Under the pieces are notes generated by a model that saw nothing but the letters and a program-made list of their open reading frames with translations, was not told the DNA's origin and ran no database searches. Below are positions 16,679 through 25,587 of a stretch of 34,159 nt of DNA, piece by piece; positions within the stretch are counted from its first letter, which is position 1; every line of letters begins with the position of its first letter. Origin of the DNA: Actinomycetes bacterium (GTDB lineage Bacteria > Actinomycetota > Acidimicrobiia > Acidimicrobiales > RAAP-2); assembly GCA_021799615.1 (NCBI GenBank), contig JAJZAC010000018.1, positions 1 through 34,159 of the forward strand, written 5' to 3'. The position numbers and the translations under genes are program-made.

Positions 16679-19067
16679 CATCCGCCACACGACCGATTCC
16701 CCCGGGCCGCTCGACGCCGGGACGCTCGCCCGGGTCGACGCCTGGTGGCGCGCATCGAATTACCTGAGTGTCGGGCAGATCTACCTGGCGGAGAACCCGC
16801 TCCTGCGCCAGCCGTTGCTGCCCGAGCACGTGAAGCCCCGCCTGCTCGGCCACTGGGGCACGTCTCCGGGGCTCAATCTGGTCTGGACCCACCTCAACCG
16901 GGTCATCGTCGACCGCGACGTCCCCGTGCTGTTCGTGTGCGGGCCCGGCCACGGCGGGCCGGCGCTGCTCGCCCAGACCTGGCTCGAGGGCAGCTACACG
17001 GATCGGGAGCCCGCAGTGACCAGGGACGAGCACGGCATGGCCCATCTCTTCCGTCAGTTCTCCTTCCCCGGCGGGGTCCCGTCCCACGCCGCACCCAACG
17101 TCCCCGGGTCGATGAACGAGGGGGGCGAGCTCGGCTACTCGCTGCTGCACGCCACCGGCGCCGCCTTCGACAATCCCGACCTGGTGGTGGCGTGTGTCGT
17201 GGGCGACGGTGAGGCCGAGACCGGGCCGCTGGCCACCTCGTGGCACGCGACGTCGTTCCTCGACCCACGCACCGACGGCGCCGTGCTCCCCATCCTCCAC
17301 CTGAACGGCTACAAGATCGCCGCGCCCACGCTGCTGGCCCGCATCCCCCGCGACGACCTCGACTCCCTGGCACGCGGTTGGGGATGGGATCCGATCACCG
17401 TCGAGGGAGACGAGCCCGCCGCCGTGCACCAGGAACTGGCCGCGGCGCTCGACCGGGCCTTCGACACCATCGCCGATCTCCAGGCCGAGGCCCGACGACC
17501 GGGCCGGACCACGGACGGTGGGCACGAGCGGGTGTACTGGCCCATGATCATCCTGCGCACGCCGAAAGGCTGGACGGGTCCCAAGGTGGTGGACGGCCTT
17601 CCCGTCGAGGGGACGTGGCGCGCCCACCAGGTTCCCCTGGCCGAGGTGCGCACCAATCCGGAGCACCTGCGCCAGCTCGACGAGTGGCTCCGCTCGTACC
17701 GGCCAGAGGAGCTGTTCGACGAGGCCGGCCGGCCCCGCGGCGACGTCCTCGCCCCGCCGCCCGCCGGCGACCGGCGCATGGGCGCCACCCCCTACGCCGA
17801 CGGTGGGCGCCTGTCGCGTCCCCTCGACCTCCCGCCGGTCGAGCCGGCGGCCGTCCCCGTCGAGACCCCCGGCAGCGTGGCCGCGGGGGCGACGGGAGCG
17901 CTGGGGAACTGGCTGCGCGAGGTGATGCGGGCCAATCCCGACCGGTTCCGGGTCTTCGGGCCCGACGAGACCGCGTCCAACCGGTTGAGCGCCCTCTTCG
18001 AGGTGACCCACCGCGAGTGGGAGGAGTCCCTGGTCGACACCGACGTCGACCTCGGGCCCGGCGGTCGGGTCGTCGAGGTGCTCTCCGAGCACTGCTGCCA
18101 GGGATGGCTGGAGGGGTATCTGCTGACCGGGCGGCACGGGATCTTCAACTGCTACGAGGCGTTCATCCACATCGTCGATTCGATGTTCAACCAGTACGCC
18201 AAGTGGATCAGCTCGGCCAAGGCGCTCCCGTGGCGCTCCCCGGTACCCGACCTCACCTACGTGCTCTCGTCGCACGTCTGGCGCCAGGACCACAACGGGC
18301 TCTCCCACCAGGATCCCGGGTTCATCGACCACGTCGTCAACAAGAAGGCGGAGGTCACCCGCGTCTACCTCCCACCCGACGCCAACTGCCTGCTGGCCGT
18401 GGCCGAGCACTGCCTGACCGGGCACGACCACGTGAACGTCATCGTCGCCGGCAAGAACGCCGAACCCGTGTGGCTCGACCTCGAGGCGGCCCGCCTCCAC
18501 TGCCACCGCGGCCTCGGCGTGTGGTCCTTCGCGTCCTCGGACGCCGGACGGCGCCCCGACGTGGTGCTCGCCTGCGCCGGCGACGTCCCCACGCTCGAGA
18601 CCTTGGCGGCCGTGGACCTGCTGCGCACCCGGTTCCCCGACCTGGCGCTCCGGGTGGTCAACGTCGTGGACCTGATGCGCCTCCAGCCGCCGAGCGAGCA
18701 CCCCCACGGGCTGCCCGACGTCGAGTACGACGAGCTGTTCCCACCCGGCATCCCCACCGTGTTCGCCTATCACGGCTACCCGTGGCTCATCCACCGCCTC
18801 ACGTACCGCCGCGCTCACCACGACGACCTCCACGTGCGGGGGTACAAGGAGGAGGGGACGACCACCACGCCGTTCGACATGGTCATGTTGAACGACCTCG
18901 ACCGCTTCCACCTGGTGATGGACGTGGTCGACCGCGTCCCCGGCCTCGGCACGACCGCTGCGGAGGTCCGCCAGGAGATGGAGGACCTGCGGGCCACGGC
19001 GCGGGCGTGGACACGGGAGCACGGCGAGGACGCTCCCGAGATCTCCGGCTGGCGGTGGCCGGCATGA
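16671..19067 (+). CDS. xfp: Xylulose-5-phosphate/fructose-6-phosphate phosphoketolase
   Basis: A 798-residue thiamine-diphosphate enzyme that splits xylulose-5-phosphate (and often fructose-6-phosphate) with phosphate to give acetyl phosphate plus a shorter sugar phosphate. It has family features in order: '[10 protein letters not shown]', '[20 protein letters not shown]', 'GGELGYSL', TPP motif '[15 protein letters not shown]' near 177, '[12 protein letters not shown]', '[10 protein letters not shown]', and the C-terminal domain ending 'EISGWRWPA'. The length is normal. The start is GTG with no Shine-Dalgarno but a -10-like TAGGTT six bases upstream. It is coupled to ackA by an ATGA overlap, so acetyl phosphate can go straight to ATP formation. 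Confidence 0.97.
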   Translation: MQPIRHTTDSPGPLDAGTLARVDAWWRASNYLSVGQIYLAENPLLRQPLLPEHVKPRLLGHWGTSPGLNLVWTHLNRVIVDRDVPVLFVCGPGHGGPALLAQTWLEGSYTDREPAVTRDEHGMAHLFRQFSFPGGVPSHAAPNVPGSMNEGGELGYSLLHATGAAFDNPDLVVACVVGDGEAETGPLATSWHATSFLDPRTDGAVLPILHLNGYKIAAPTLLARIPRDDLDSLARGWGWDPITVEGDEPAAVHQELAAALDRAFDTIADLQAEARRPGRTTDGGHERVYWPMIILRTPKGWTGPKVVDGLPVEGTWRAHQVPLAEVRTNPEHLRQLDEWLRSYRPEELFDEAGRPRGDVLAPPPAGDRRMGATPYADGGRLSRPLDLPPVEPAAVPVETPGSVAAGATGALGNWLREVMRANPDRFRVFGPDETASNRLSALFEVTHREWEESLVDTDVDLGPGGRVVEVLSEHCCQGWLEGYLLTGRHGIFNCYEAFIHIVDSMFNQYAKWISSAKALPWRSPVPDLTYVLSSHVWRQDHNGLSHQDPGFIDHVVNKKAEVTRVYLPPDANCLLAVAEHCLTGHDHVNVIVAGKNAEPVWLDLEAARLHCHRGLGVWSFASSDAGRRPDVVLACAGDVPTLETLAAVDLLRTRFPDLALRVVNVVDLMRLQPPSEHPHGLPDVEYDELFPPGIPTVFAYHGYPWLIHRLTYRRAHHDDLHVRGYKEEGTTTTPFDMVMLNDLDRFHLVMDVVDRVPGLGTTAAEVRQEMEDLRATARAWTREHGEDAPEISGWRWPA

Positions 19068-20164
19068 CCCGCCTGCTCATCGTCAACGCCGGCTCGTCGT
19101 CGACCCGCCTCACCGTCCTCGGCCCGGATGACGAGGTGGAGGAGCACCTCCACCTGCCCCCGCCGGGGAACGACGACACCGACGCGGCGCTCGACGCGCT
19201 GGTCGCCCGGGCCCGGCCGCAGGCCAGCGTCCACCGGATCGTCCACGGAGGACCCTGGTTCGCCGGAGCCGTCTTGGCCGACGCGTCGACCGAGGAGCGG
19301 CTGCGGATGCTCGCCGATCTGGCCCCGCTCCACGTCCCGCCGTCGCTGCAGCTTCTCGACCGGGTCCGCGACGCGATGCCGGGCCACCCTGCGGTGGCCT
19401 GCTTCGACACCGGGTTCTTCGCCGGGCTCCCCGACGAGGCCGCCACCTACCCGCTCCCCACCGAATGGCGGGTCGCCTGGAGCATCCGTCGCTACGGGTT
19501 CCACGGCCTGTCCCACGCCTGGGTGGCCGGCCGCCTCGACCAGGTGCTCCCGCCTGCGGCCGCCCATGGCCGGGTGGTCAGCGCCCACTTGGGCGCGGGG
19601 GCCTCGCTCGCCGCCCTCGACGACGGGCGGCCGCTCGACACCACCATGGGCTTCACCCCCCTGGACGGGCTGGTGATGGCCACCCGACCGGGATCGGTCG
19701 ACCCCGGGATCCTCCTCCACCTGCTGCGCGTGGGCGAGGTCACCCTCGACCAGCTCGAAGACGGCCTCGAACACCACTCGGGCCTGGTGGCACTGGCCGG
19801 CAACGCCGACCTGGAGCGGGTGATCGCACGCGCCGCGTCGGGGGACGCCACCGCATCCCTCGCCTACCGGGTGCTCCTGCACCGCCTGCGGGCGGGGATC
19901 GCCTCGATGGCTGCCGCGCTGGGCGGCATCGACGGGCTCGTGTTCACCGGCGGGGCCGGTGAGGCGTCGGGCACGCTGCGGTCGGACGCCTGCGGGGGGC
20001 TCGGGTTCCTGGGTGTCGGCGTGGACGAGCGGGCCAACCGGGGCCTGCGGGGCGAGGGGCTGATCTCGTCCGGCGGTCCGGTGGCCGTCGCCGTCGTCAC
20101 CGCGCGCGAGGACCTCGAGATGGCCCGCCAGGCCCGGGCGCTGCTCGCTGCCGCGGGCGGCTGA
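19064..20164 (+). CDS. ackA: Acetate kinase
   Basis: A 366-residue ASKHA-fold kinase making acetate and ATP from acetyl phosphate. It has '[15 protein letters not shown]' at the N terminus, catalytic Asp in 'CFDTGFF', '[15 protein letters not shown]', '[23 protein letters not shown]' with the catalytic Arg, 'FTGGAGEAS', and '[10 protein letters not shown]' carrying the metal-binding Glu. It is somewhat shorter than the usual 400 or so residues, and FDTAFH is FDTGFF. It follows xfp with a four-base overlap, completing the phosphoketolase shunt. Confidence 0.95.
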   Translation: MTRLLIVNAGSSSTRLTVLGPDDEVEEHLHLPPPGNDDTDAALDALVARARPQASVHRIVHGGPWFAGAVLADASTEERLRMLADLAPLHVPPSLQLLDRVRDAMPGHPAVACFDTGFFAGLPDEAATYPLPTEWRVAWSIRRYGFHGLSHAWVAGRLDQVLPPAAAHGRVVSAHLGAGASLAALDDGRPLDTTMGFTPLDGLVMATRPGSVDPGILLHLLRVGEVTLDQLEDGLEHHSGLVALAGNADLERVIARAASGDATASLAYRVLLHRLRAGIASMAAALGGIDGLVFTGGAGEASGTLRSDACGGLGFLGVGVDERANRGLRGEGLISSGGPVAVAVVTAREDLEMARQARALLAAAGG

Positions 20165-20176
20165 CCGGCGGCCTCC

Positions 20177-20196
20177 CCGCGCGTGACCAGGCGCGG
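20177..20196. terminator. Hairpin between convergent ackA and SDR genes
   Basis: CCGCGC-GTGACCAG-GCGCGG has perfect 6-bp arms and an 8-base loop. It fills the 34-nt gap between the ackA stop (20164) and the SDR stop (20199). No T-tract. The position suggests a bidirectional terminator. Confidence 0.5.
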
Positions 20197-20198
20197 CG

Positions 20199-20975
20199 TC
20201 AGCCGACGGTGGCGATCCCGCCGTCCACGGGGATGACGGCGCCGGTCAGGTAGGCGCCGGCTCGCGACGTGAGGAAGAGCGCCGTGCCCGCCATGTCGTC
20301 CGGCCTCCCGATCCGCTTGAGCGGGGCGCTGGCCGCGATCTGCTCGCCGAACGACTCGAGGGTCGCCGCCATCATCTTCGACTCGAACGGTCCGGGCGCG
20401 ATGGCGTTCACCGTGACCTTGGGGGCCAGGGCACGGGCCAGGTGGCGCGTGAGCTGGTGGACCGCCGCCTTCGAGGCGGAGTAGGCGTAGGTCTCCAGCA
20501 CCGGTACGTGGATCCCGTCGATCGACCCGATGTTCACCACTCGGGCCGGCTCGTCTGCCGTCCCCGTCGCGCTGAGGGCCGGGGCGAGGAACCTGGTGAG
20601 GTGGAACACGCCCTTCACGTTGAGGGCGAGCACCCGTTCCCACGCCGCCTCGTCGTAGTCGGCCAGTGGTGCGCCCCACGTGGCACCGGCGTTGTTGACC
20701 AAGATGTCCAACCGGCCCCCGGTCCGCTCGGTGAGCGCGGCGGCCAGCCGCCGGCAGGCATCCTCCGTCGACAGGTCGGCGGGCAGGGCCACACACGTGC
20801 CGATCTCGGACAGTTCGGCCGCCACCTGCTCGCAGACGTCCGCCTTGCGGGACGAGATGTAGACGGTGGCACCGGACTCGACGAAGCCCCGGGCGATCAT
20901 CAGGCCGATACCGCGGGATCCGCCGGTGACGAGCGCGGTCTTGCCGGAGATGGAGAACAGGTCGGAGATGGGCAC
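20199..20975 (-). CDS. RhlG-like SDR (3-oxoacyl reductase type)
   Basis: A 258-residue classical SDR: 'LVTGGSRGIGLMIARGF', 'ADLSTEDACRRLA', NNAG, catalytic Ser in 'NIGSIDG', and 'YAYSASKAAVHQL', ending with the 'GAVIPVDGG' signature. The order of motifs resembles Pseudomonas RhlG, an NADPH-dependent beta-ketoacyl reductase; the true substrate is unknown. A GTG start at 20975 is chosen because upstream codons (frame open to 21254) are unlike SDR sequence and overlap the divergent GH13 gene. There is no clear Shine-Dalgarno at normal spacing. Confidence 0.88.
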   Translation of the reverse strand: MPISDLFSISGKTALVTGGSRGIGLMIARGFVESGATVYISSRKADVCEQVAAELSEIGTCVALPADLSTEDACRRLAAALTERTGGRLDILVNNAGATWGAPLADYDEAAWERVLALNVKGVFHLTRFLAPALSATGTADEPARVVNIGSIDGIHVPVLETYAYSASKAAVHQLTRHLARALAPKVTVNAIAPGPFESKMMAATLESFGEQIAASAPLKRIGRPDDMAGTALFLTSRAGAYLTGAVIPVDGGIATVG

Positions 20976-21095
20976 GGCGCCATTCTGGCCTCCACCGCCG
21001 GCCGGCGGCCAGCCCCTACCCTGGCGAGGGGCAGGGAGCCAGGGAACCAACCGGGGGCCGACCGGCACCCGACCACCGGGAGCACAGGGGAACAC

Positions 21096-22808
21096 ATGGA
21101 CGGGCCATCGGTCGACGGGGGCGGCGACGCCGGCAACGCAGTCCGGCCCTGGTGGGAGGGGGCCGTCTTCTACCAGATCTACCCGCGCTCGTTCGCCGAC
21201 GCCGACGGCGACGGTGTGGGCGACCTGGCCGGCATCCGACGACGGCTCGGGCACCTCGTGGACCTGGGGGTGGACGCGTTGTGGCTCTCGCCCTTCTACC
21301 GGTCGCCGATGGCGGACTTCGGGTATGACGTGAGCGACTACTGCGACGTCGACCCGCTGTTCGGCACCCTCGACGACGTCGACCGCCTAGTGGAGGACGT
21401 CCACCAGGCGGGGATGCGGATCATCGTGGACTGGGTGCCGAACCACACCTCGTCGGAACACCCCTGGTTCGTCGACGCCCGCTCAAGCCGGGACAGCCGG
21501 CACCGGCGCTGGTACGTGTGGCGCGATCCGGGACCCGACGGCGGGCCGCCCAACAACTGGCGGGCTGCGTTCGACCCGGACGCCCCCGCCTGGACGTTCG
21601 ACCCGGCCTCCGGCCAGTGGTACCTCCACCTGTTCGAGGCGTCGCAGCCCGACCTCAACTGGGACGAGCCCGAGGTCCGCGCCGCCATGGCCGAGGTGCT
21701 GCGGTTCTGGCTCGACCGGGGAGTGGACGGGTTCCGGGCCGACGTCGTCCACTGCATCGGCAAGGACCCGGCGCTTCCCGACGACCCGCCGGACCTGGCA
21801 GGGCTCCCCCACGCCGTGTTGAACGACGTGCCCGCCACCCACGGGCGCCTGCGGGACCTTCGAGCCCTGCTCGACTCGTATCCCGGGGAGCGGATGATGG
21901 TGGGCGAGGTCTACCTGCTCTCGACGGCGGCCGTCGCCGCCTACTACGGGGCCGGCGACGAGCTCCACCTGGCCTTCAACTTCCCGCCCCTCTTCGCGCC
22001 GTGGCAGGCGGACGCCTGGCGGGACCAGGTCGTCGAGGTGGACCGGGAGCTCGGCCGGCGGGGCGCGTGGCCCACGTGGGTCCTCTCCAACCACGACAAT
22101 CCCCGGCACCGCACCCGCTACGACATGGGCGCCTCGTGGGCGGGCGAGGACGAGGCCACCCGCGAGCGGCGGAGCGAGCGGCGCGCCCGGTCCGCCGCCG
22201 TGCTGCTCCTCGGGCTGCGCGGCACACCGTTCCTCTACCAGGGGGAGGAGCTGGGCCTGGGCGACGTCGACGTTCCCGCCGACCGCCGGGTCGATCCCGG
22301 CGGCCGCGACGGCTGCCGCGGACCGGTGCCGTGGGACGCCTCGCCGGACCATGGCTGGCCGGTGTCCCCCGGCGCCTCGCCGTGGCTCCCGCTGCCGGCC
22401 GACGCCGCCACCAGGAACGCCGAGTCGGCATGGGCAGACAGCGGCTCCGTCCTCCGCCTCTACCAGCGGCTGCTGGCCGCTCGTCGGGCATCGCCCGCCC
22501 TGCGACACGGCGAGCAGCGGCTGCTCGACACGCCCAGCGGCGTCCTCGGGCTCGAGCGCACCGGCGGCGGGGCCGCCGCGGACGGAGCCGGCGAGGACGG
22601 AGCTGGCGGGGACGGGGACGCGGTGGGCGACCGCCGGGTCGTCCTGGTGAACTTCACCGACGACGACCGGCAGGTCCGCCTGGAGCCGCCGGGACCGGGG
22701 CTCGTGTGGCGGGTGGAGGTGGCCGGCGACGGCACGGGCGAGGGGCAGGCGTGGAACGCCGCCCTCGGGCCCGACCAGGCGGTGGTGCTGAAGCCGGCGG
22801 CGCGGTGA
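21096..22808 (+). CDS. GH13 alpha-glucosidase / oligo-1,6-glucosidase-like
   Basis: A 570-residue cytoplasmic glycoside hydrolase of family 13. It opens with 'WWEGAVFYQIYPRSFADADGDGVGDLAGI', then 'DWVPNHTS' (region I), nucleophile Asp in 'DGFRADVVH' near 214, acid/base Glu in 'VGEVYLL' near 270, 'LSNHDNPR' with the third acid near 332, and 'QPDLNWDEPEVR', typical of alpha-glucosidases and oligo-1,6-glucosidases. It has no signal peptide. A short Gly/Asp/Ala-rich insertion near the C terminus (22565-22625) is repetitive. The ATG is preceded by GGGG, and the longer upstream frame overlaps the SDR gene on the other strand. It may release glucose that feeds sugar phosphates into the upstream phosphoketolase pathway. 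Confidence 0.93.
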   Translation: MDGPSVDGGGDAGNAVRPWWEGAVFYQIYPRSFADADGDGVGDLAGIRRRLGHLVDLGVDALWLSPFYRSPMADFGYDVSDYCDVDPLFGTLDDVDRLVEDVHQAGMRIIVDWVPNHTSSEHPWFVDARSSRDSRHRRWYVWRDPGPDGGPPNNWRAAFDPDAPAWTFDPASGQWYLHLFEASQPDLNWDEPEVRAAMAEVLRFWLDRGVDGFRADVVHCIGKDPALPDDPPDLAGLPHAVLNDVPATHGRLRDLRALLDSYPGERMMVGEVYLLSTAAVAAYYGAGDELHLAFNFPPLFAPWQADAWRDQVVEVDRELGRRGAWPTWVLSNHDNPRHRTRYDMGASWAGEDEATRERRSERRARSAAVLLLGLRGTPFLYQGEELGLGDVDVPADRRVDPGGRDGCRGPVPWDASPDHGWPVSPGASPWLPLPADAATRNAESAWADSGSVLRLYQRLLAARRASPALRHGEQRLLDTPSGVLGLERTGGGAAADGAGEDGAGGDGDAVGDRRVVLVNFTDDDRQVRLEPPGPGLVWRVEVAGDGTGEGQAWNAALGPDQAVVLKPAAR

Positions 22809-22832
22809 CCGGCGGGCCCCCTGGCCGGGAGC

Positions 22833-23663
22833 TCACGCCCCGTCGGCGGAGGTCGCCGCCCCGAAGTCGCCGTGGCGCCCCTCCCCCGAGGTGAACCGGG
22901 CCGCTCCCGACAGCGTCTCGCCGCTGGCGATGGTGGCCAGCCCCCGGCGCACCTCGTTGCGGATGGCGTCCTCCTCGCGCAGGTCCCACTGTTCGATGGC
23001 CGACAGCCGATCACCCCGCAGGCACCGCTGGGGAAACGCGGCGATCTCGCGGGCCAGCGCCACCGCCGCCGTGCGGGCCTCGCCCCGTGGGCAGACCCGG
23101 TTGACCAGGCCCATGGACAGGGCCTCGGGCGCGTCCACGCCCCGGCCGGTGAGGATCAGGTCCATCGCCCGGCTGTGACCGATGAGGCGGGGCAGCCGGA
23201 TGGTCCCGAGGTCGACGAGGGGGACGCCGAAGCGCCGGCAGTAGACGCCGAGCACGGCGTCCTCGGCCGCCACCCGCAGGTCGCACCACAGGGCGAGCTC
23301 GAGCCCGCCGGCCACGGCGTACCCCTCGACGGCGGCGATCACCGGTTTGCCCAGGCGGAGGCGGCTCGCGCCCATGGGCCCGTCGCCGTCTTCCGTCACC
23401 CGATTGCCCTGCCCCGTCGCCACCGCCTGCAGGTCGGCACCGGCGCAGAACGTACCGGCCGCACCGGTCAGCACGGCCACCGCCACCCCGTCGTCCTCGT
23501 CGAAGGCCCGGAACGCCGCCGCCAGTGCCTCCCCGGTCGGACGGTCGACGGCGTTGCGGCGCTCGGGGCGGTCGATCGTCACCACCCGGACGGGACCGTC
23601 GTCCTCCACGCGTACCGTCGCCCGTGGCGTCGCCGGCGTGCCCCCGGTACCGCCCTCGTCCAT
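22833..23663 (-). CDS. Enoyl-CoA hydratase/isomerase (crotonase) family protein
   Basis: A 276-residue crotonase-fold protein: 'ERRNAVDRPTGEALAAAF', oxyanion-hole segment 'GTFCAGADLQAV', 'GYAVAGGLELALWCDLRVAAEDA', and 'RRFGVPLVDLGTIRLPRLIGHSRAMDLILTGR'. The first catalytic Glu (GGLELA) is present. The second, usually in a PEI/PE segment, is replaced in 'GVPLVDLG', as in a large subgroup of actinobacterial EchA proteins, so ordinary hydration of trans-2-enoyl-CoA should not be assumed. The start at 23663 has an excellent GAGGAGG at six bases; the frame is open to 23897 through the repeat region, which is not coding. Confidence 0.92.
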   Translation of the reverse strand: MDEGGTGGTPATPRATVRVEDDGPVRVVTIDRPERRNAVDRPTGEALAAAFRAFDEDDGVAVAVLTGAAGTFCAGADLQAVATGQGNRVTEDGDGPMGASRLRLGKPVIAAVEGYAVAGGLELALWCDLRVAAEDAVLGVYCRRFGVPLVDLGTIRLPRLIGHSRAMDLILTGRGVDAPEALSMGLVNRVCPRGEARTAAVALAREIAAFPQRCLRGDRLSAIEQWDLREEDAIRNEVRRGLATIASGETLSGAARFTSGEGRHGDFGAATSADGA

Positions 23664-23730
23664 GGCGAACCTCCTCGTTCCGTCGTCCGACGCGACGTTA
23701 GGGGCACCCGAGCGACGGTGCTGCGCCAGG

Positions 23731-23809
23731 CCACGGGCCCGGCTGCCGCACACCACGGGCCCGGCTGCCGCACACCACGGGCCCGGCTGCCGCACACCAC
23801 GGGCCCGGC
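23731..23809. repeat. 22-bp tandem repeat (3.6 units) between trx-like and crotonase genes
   Basis: Three exact 22-bp units (23731-23752, 23753-23774, 23775-23796) and 13 bases of a fourth, containing CCACGGGCCCGGCTGCCGCA. Units abut with no spacers, so this is not a CRISPR array. The GGGCCC core allows each unit to fold, and the array lies within the 151-nt gap between two genes on the minus strand. Confidence 0.95.
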
Positions 23810-23814
23810 CGGGT

Positions 23815-24279
23815 TCAGGCCCGGCCCGCCTCACGACCGGCGGCCTGGTCGAGCAGGGCGTCGACCCGCTGGCGGAGCCGGGGCTCGGGTAGGGCACCGA
23901 CCAGGCGGTCCCGGACGGTGCCGCCCGACATGAGCAGGAGCGTGGGGATGCCCTGGACTCCGTAGCGCGAGGCGGTCCCGGGTGCCTCGTCCACGTTCAC
24001 CTCGACCACCTTCAGGCGACCGGCCCGCTCCGCGGCCAGCCGCTCGACCATGGGCGTCACCGTCCGGCACGGGCCGCACCACGGCGCCCACAGGTCGACC
24101 AGCACCGGGAGCGGCGACCGGACGGCCACCGCGTCGAACATGGCGTCGCCCGCGTGCACCAGCCAGGGCAGCGGTCCGTGGCACGACGCGCACCGGGGGG
24201 TGCCGGAGGCGTCGACCGGTATACGGTTGCGCGTGCCGCACGAGGGGCACGTCACCTGGGTGGTCGTGGAGGCCGACAC
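23815..24279 (-). CDS. Thioredoxin 2-type protein with N-terminal zinc ribbon
   Basis: About 154 residues. An N-terminal CxxC-15-CxxC ribbon (Cys at about 11, 14, 30 and 33, 'VTCPSCGTRNRIPVD') precedes a thioredoxin domain with 'LVDLWAPWCGPCRTVTPM' (Cys 68 and 71) and 'GIPTLLL'. This is the TrxC layout: a zinc-binding, oxidative-stress-related thioredoxin. The GTG at 24279 is preferred because it places the ribbon near the N terminus as in E. coli TrxC; another GTG at 24327 would add 16 residues. No clear ribosome binding site. The crotonase gene lies downstream after the 22-bp repeats. Confidence 0.88.
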   Translation of the reverse strand: MSASTTTQVTCPSCGTRNRIPVDASGTPRCASCHGPLPWLVHAGDAMFDAVAVRSPLPVLVDLWAPWCGPCRTVTPMVERLAAERAGRLKVVEVNVDEAPGTASRYGVQGIPTLLLMSGGTVRDRLVGALPEPRLRQRVDALLDQAAGREAGRA

Positions 24280-24449
24280 GTGCCATCGTCGCGCTTCGGG
24301 GACCGGCCGGCACGGGTCCTTCGGCACTGGATTTCGGGCCGGCGCGGGTGCAGCCTTGCAGGTGGAGCGGGACCGCGGAGGCAGTTGCTGTGCCGCCCCG
24401 AACCAGGGTGCCCACCACCGGGGCGGGGCACCGAGACCAGGAGGTGGCG

Positions 24450-25496
24450 ATGCGCGCCCTGCGACTCACCGCATGGAAGTCCGATCCGGAGCTGGTCGAG
24501 GTTCCCGAACCGCACCCGGGACCGGGGCAGGTCGTCGTCCGGATCGGTGGTGCCGGTGCCTGCCACTCGGACCTCCACCTCATGCACGAGTTCGAGCCCG
24601 GTCTCCTCCCCTGGGACCTGCCCTTCACCCTCGGCCACGAGAACGCCGGCTGGGTCGCCGAGCTGGGCGACGGGGTCCGGGGGCTCGAGGTCGGCCAACC
24701 GGTCGCCGTGGCCGGCGCCTGGGGATGCGGGAGCTGCGCCCGCTGCCTCCAGGGGTTCGAGGGGTACTGCGAGAACCTCGCCGCCGCACCGGTCATGGCC
24801 GGCGGCGGGGGCCTGGGGCTCGACGGGGGCATGGCCGAGTACCAGCTCGTGCCGGCGGCCCGCCATCTCCTCCCCCTCCCCGACGGGCTCACGCCGGTCG
24901 AGGCCGCCCCCCTCACCGACGCCGGGCTCACCCCCTACCACGCCATCCGCCGGTCGTGGCCGAAGCTGGCCCCCGGCTCCACGGCGGTGGTGATCGGTAT
25001 CGGGGGGCTCGGGCACCTGGCTGTCCAGATCCTGCGGGCCACCACGGCGGCGCGCATCGTCGCCGTCGACACCCGGGAGGACGCCCGGGCGCTCGCCCTC
25101 GAGCTCGGGGCCGACCACGCCGTGGCGCCCGGCCCCCAGGCCGCGCTCGAGATCCGGGACCTGGCCAGCGGCCGGGGCGCCGACGCCGTCTTCGACTTCG
25201 TCGGTGCGGACGAGACCATGGCCCTGGGCGCCGCCGCTGCCCGCATGATGGGCGACCTGACCATCGTCGGCCTGGCCGGGGGCACCCTCCCGGTCTCGTT
25301 CTTCGGCGTCCCCTACGAGGTGTCGATCCAGACGACGTACTGGGGCGGGCGGCCCGAGCTGATGGAGGTCCTGGACCTCGGCGCACGGGGGCTGCTCCGC
25401 CCGAAGATCACCCGGGTGGGGCTGGAGGACGCCGCCGACGCCTACCGGCGGCTCGCCGCCGGCGAGATCGAGGGCCGCATGGTGGTGGTGCCGTGA
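24450..25496 (+). CDS. Zinc-dependent alcohol dehydrogenase (MDR family)
   Basis: A 348-residue medium-chain dehydrogenase. Catalytic zinc residues are Cys38 ('GACHSDLH') and His63-Glu64 ('GHENAG'); structural zinc Cys are 93, 96, 99 and 107 ('GCGSCARCLQGFEGYC'). The Rossmann motif 'GIGGLGHLAVQIL' is followed by 'IVAVDTRED', whose Asp favours NAD over NADP. It oxidises alcohols or reduces aldehydes; the substrate is not known. GGAGG lies six bases before the ATG. It diverges from the thioredoxin-2-type gene across 170 nt. Confidence 0.94.
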   Translation: MRALRLTAWKSDPELVEVPEPHPGPGQVVVRIGGAGACHSDLHLMHEFEPGLLPWDLPFTLGHENAGWVAELGDGVRGLEVGQPVAVAGAWGCGSCARCLQGFEGYCENLAAAPVMAGGGGLGLDGGMAEYQLVPAARHLLPLPDGLTPVEAAPLTDAGLTPYHAIRRSWPKLAPGSTAVVIGIGGLGHLAVQILRATTAARIVAVDTREDARALALELGADHAVAPGPQAALEIRDLASGRGADAVFDFVGADETMALGAAAARMMGDLTIVGLAGGTLPVSFFGVPYEVSIQTTYWGGRPELMEVLDLGARGLLRPKITRVGLEDAADAYRRLAAGEIEGRMVVVP

Positions 25497-25575
25497 CGGG
25501 CCTCCCGGGCGACCTCCCTCGTCGCACTCATTCCCACCCTGCGTGGTGGTCCGAGCACAGCGCCGGGTGACTGGC

Positions 25576-25581
25576 TACGGT
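25576..25581 (+). promoter_or_regulatory. -10-like hexamer just before the GGDEF gene start
   Basis: TACGGT ends six bases before the ATG at 25588, compatible with a leaderless transcript starting at or next to the A of ATG. A weak GGTGAG could instead act as a ribosome binding site, so the reading is ambiguous. Confidence 0.35.
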
Positions 25582-25587
25582 GAGAGC

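Noticed and set aside
16173-19022. 949-codon minus-strand frame opposite phosphoketolase
   Set aside because: It is a high-GC shadow; the plus strand has unmistakable phosphoketolase motifs throughout.
20442-21095. Upstream extension of the GH13 frame
   Set aside because: Overlaps the RhlG-like SDR on the other strand and shows no GH13 sequence; a good start exists at 21096.
23731-23809. Possible CRISPR array
   Set aside because: Units abut directly with no spacers and are GC-rich 22-mers; no cas genes nearby.
24299-24321. GGACC...GGTCC arms resembling a DosR-type inverted repeat near the TrxC-like gene
   Set aside because: The spacing between arms is too long and the core bases do not fit the motif.
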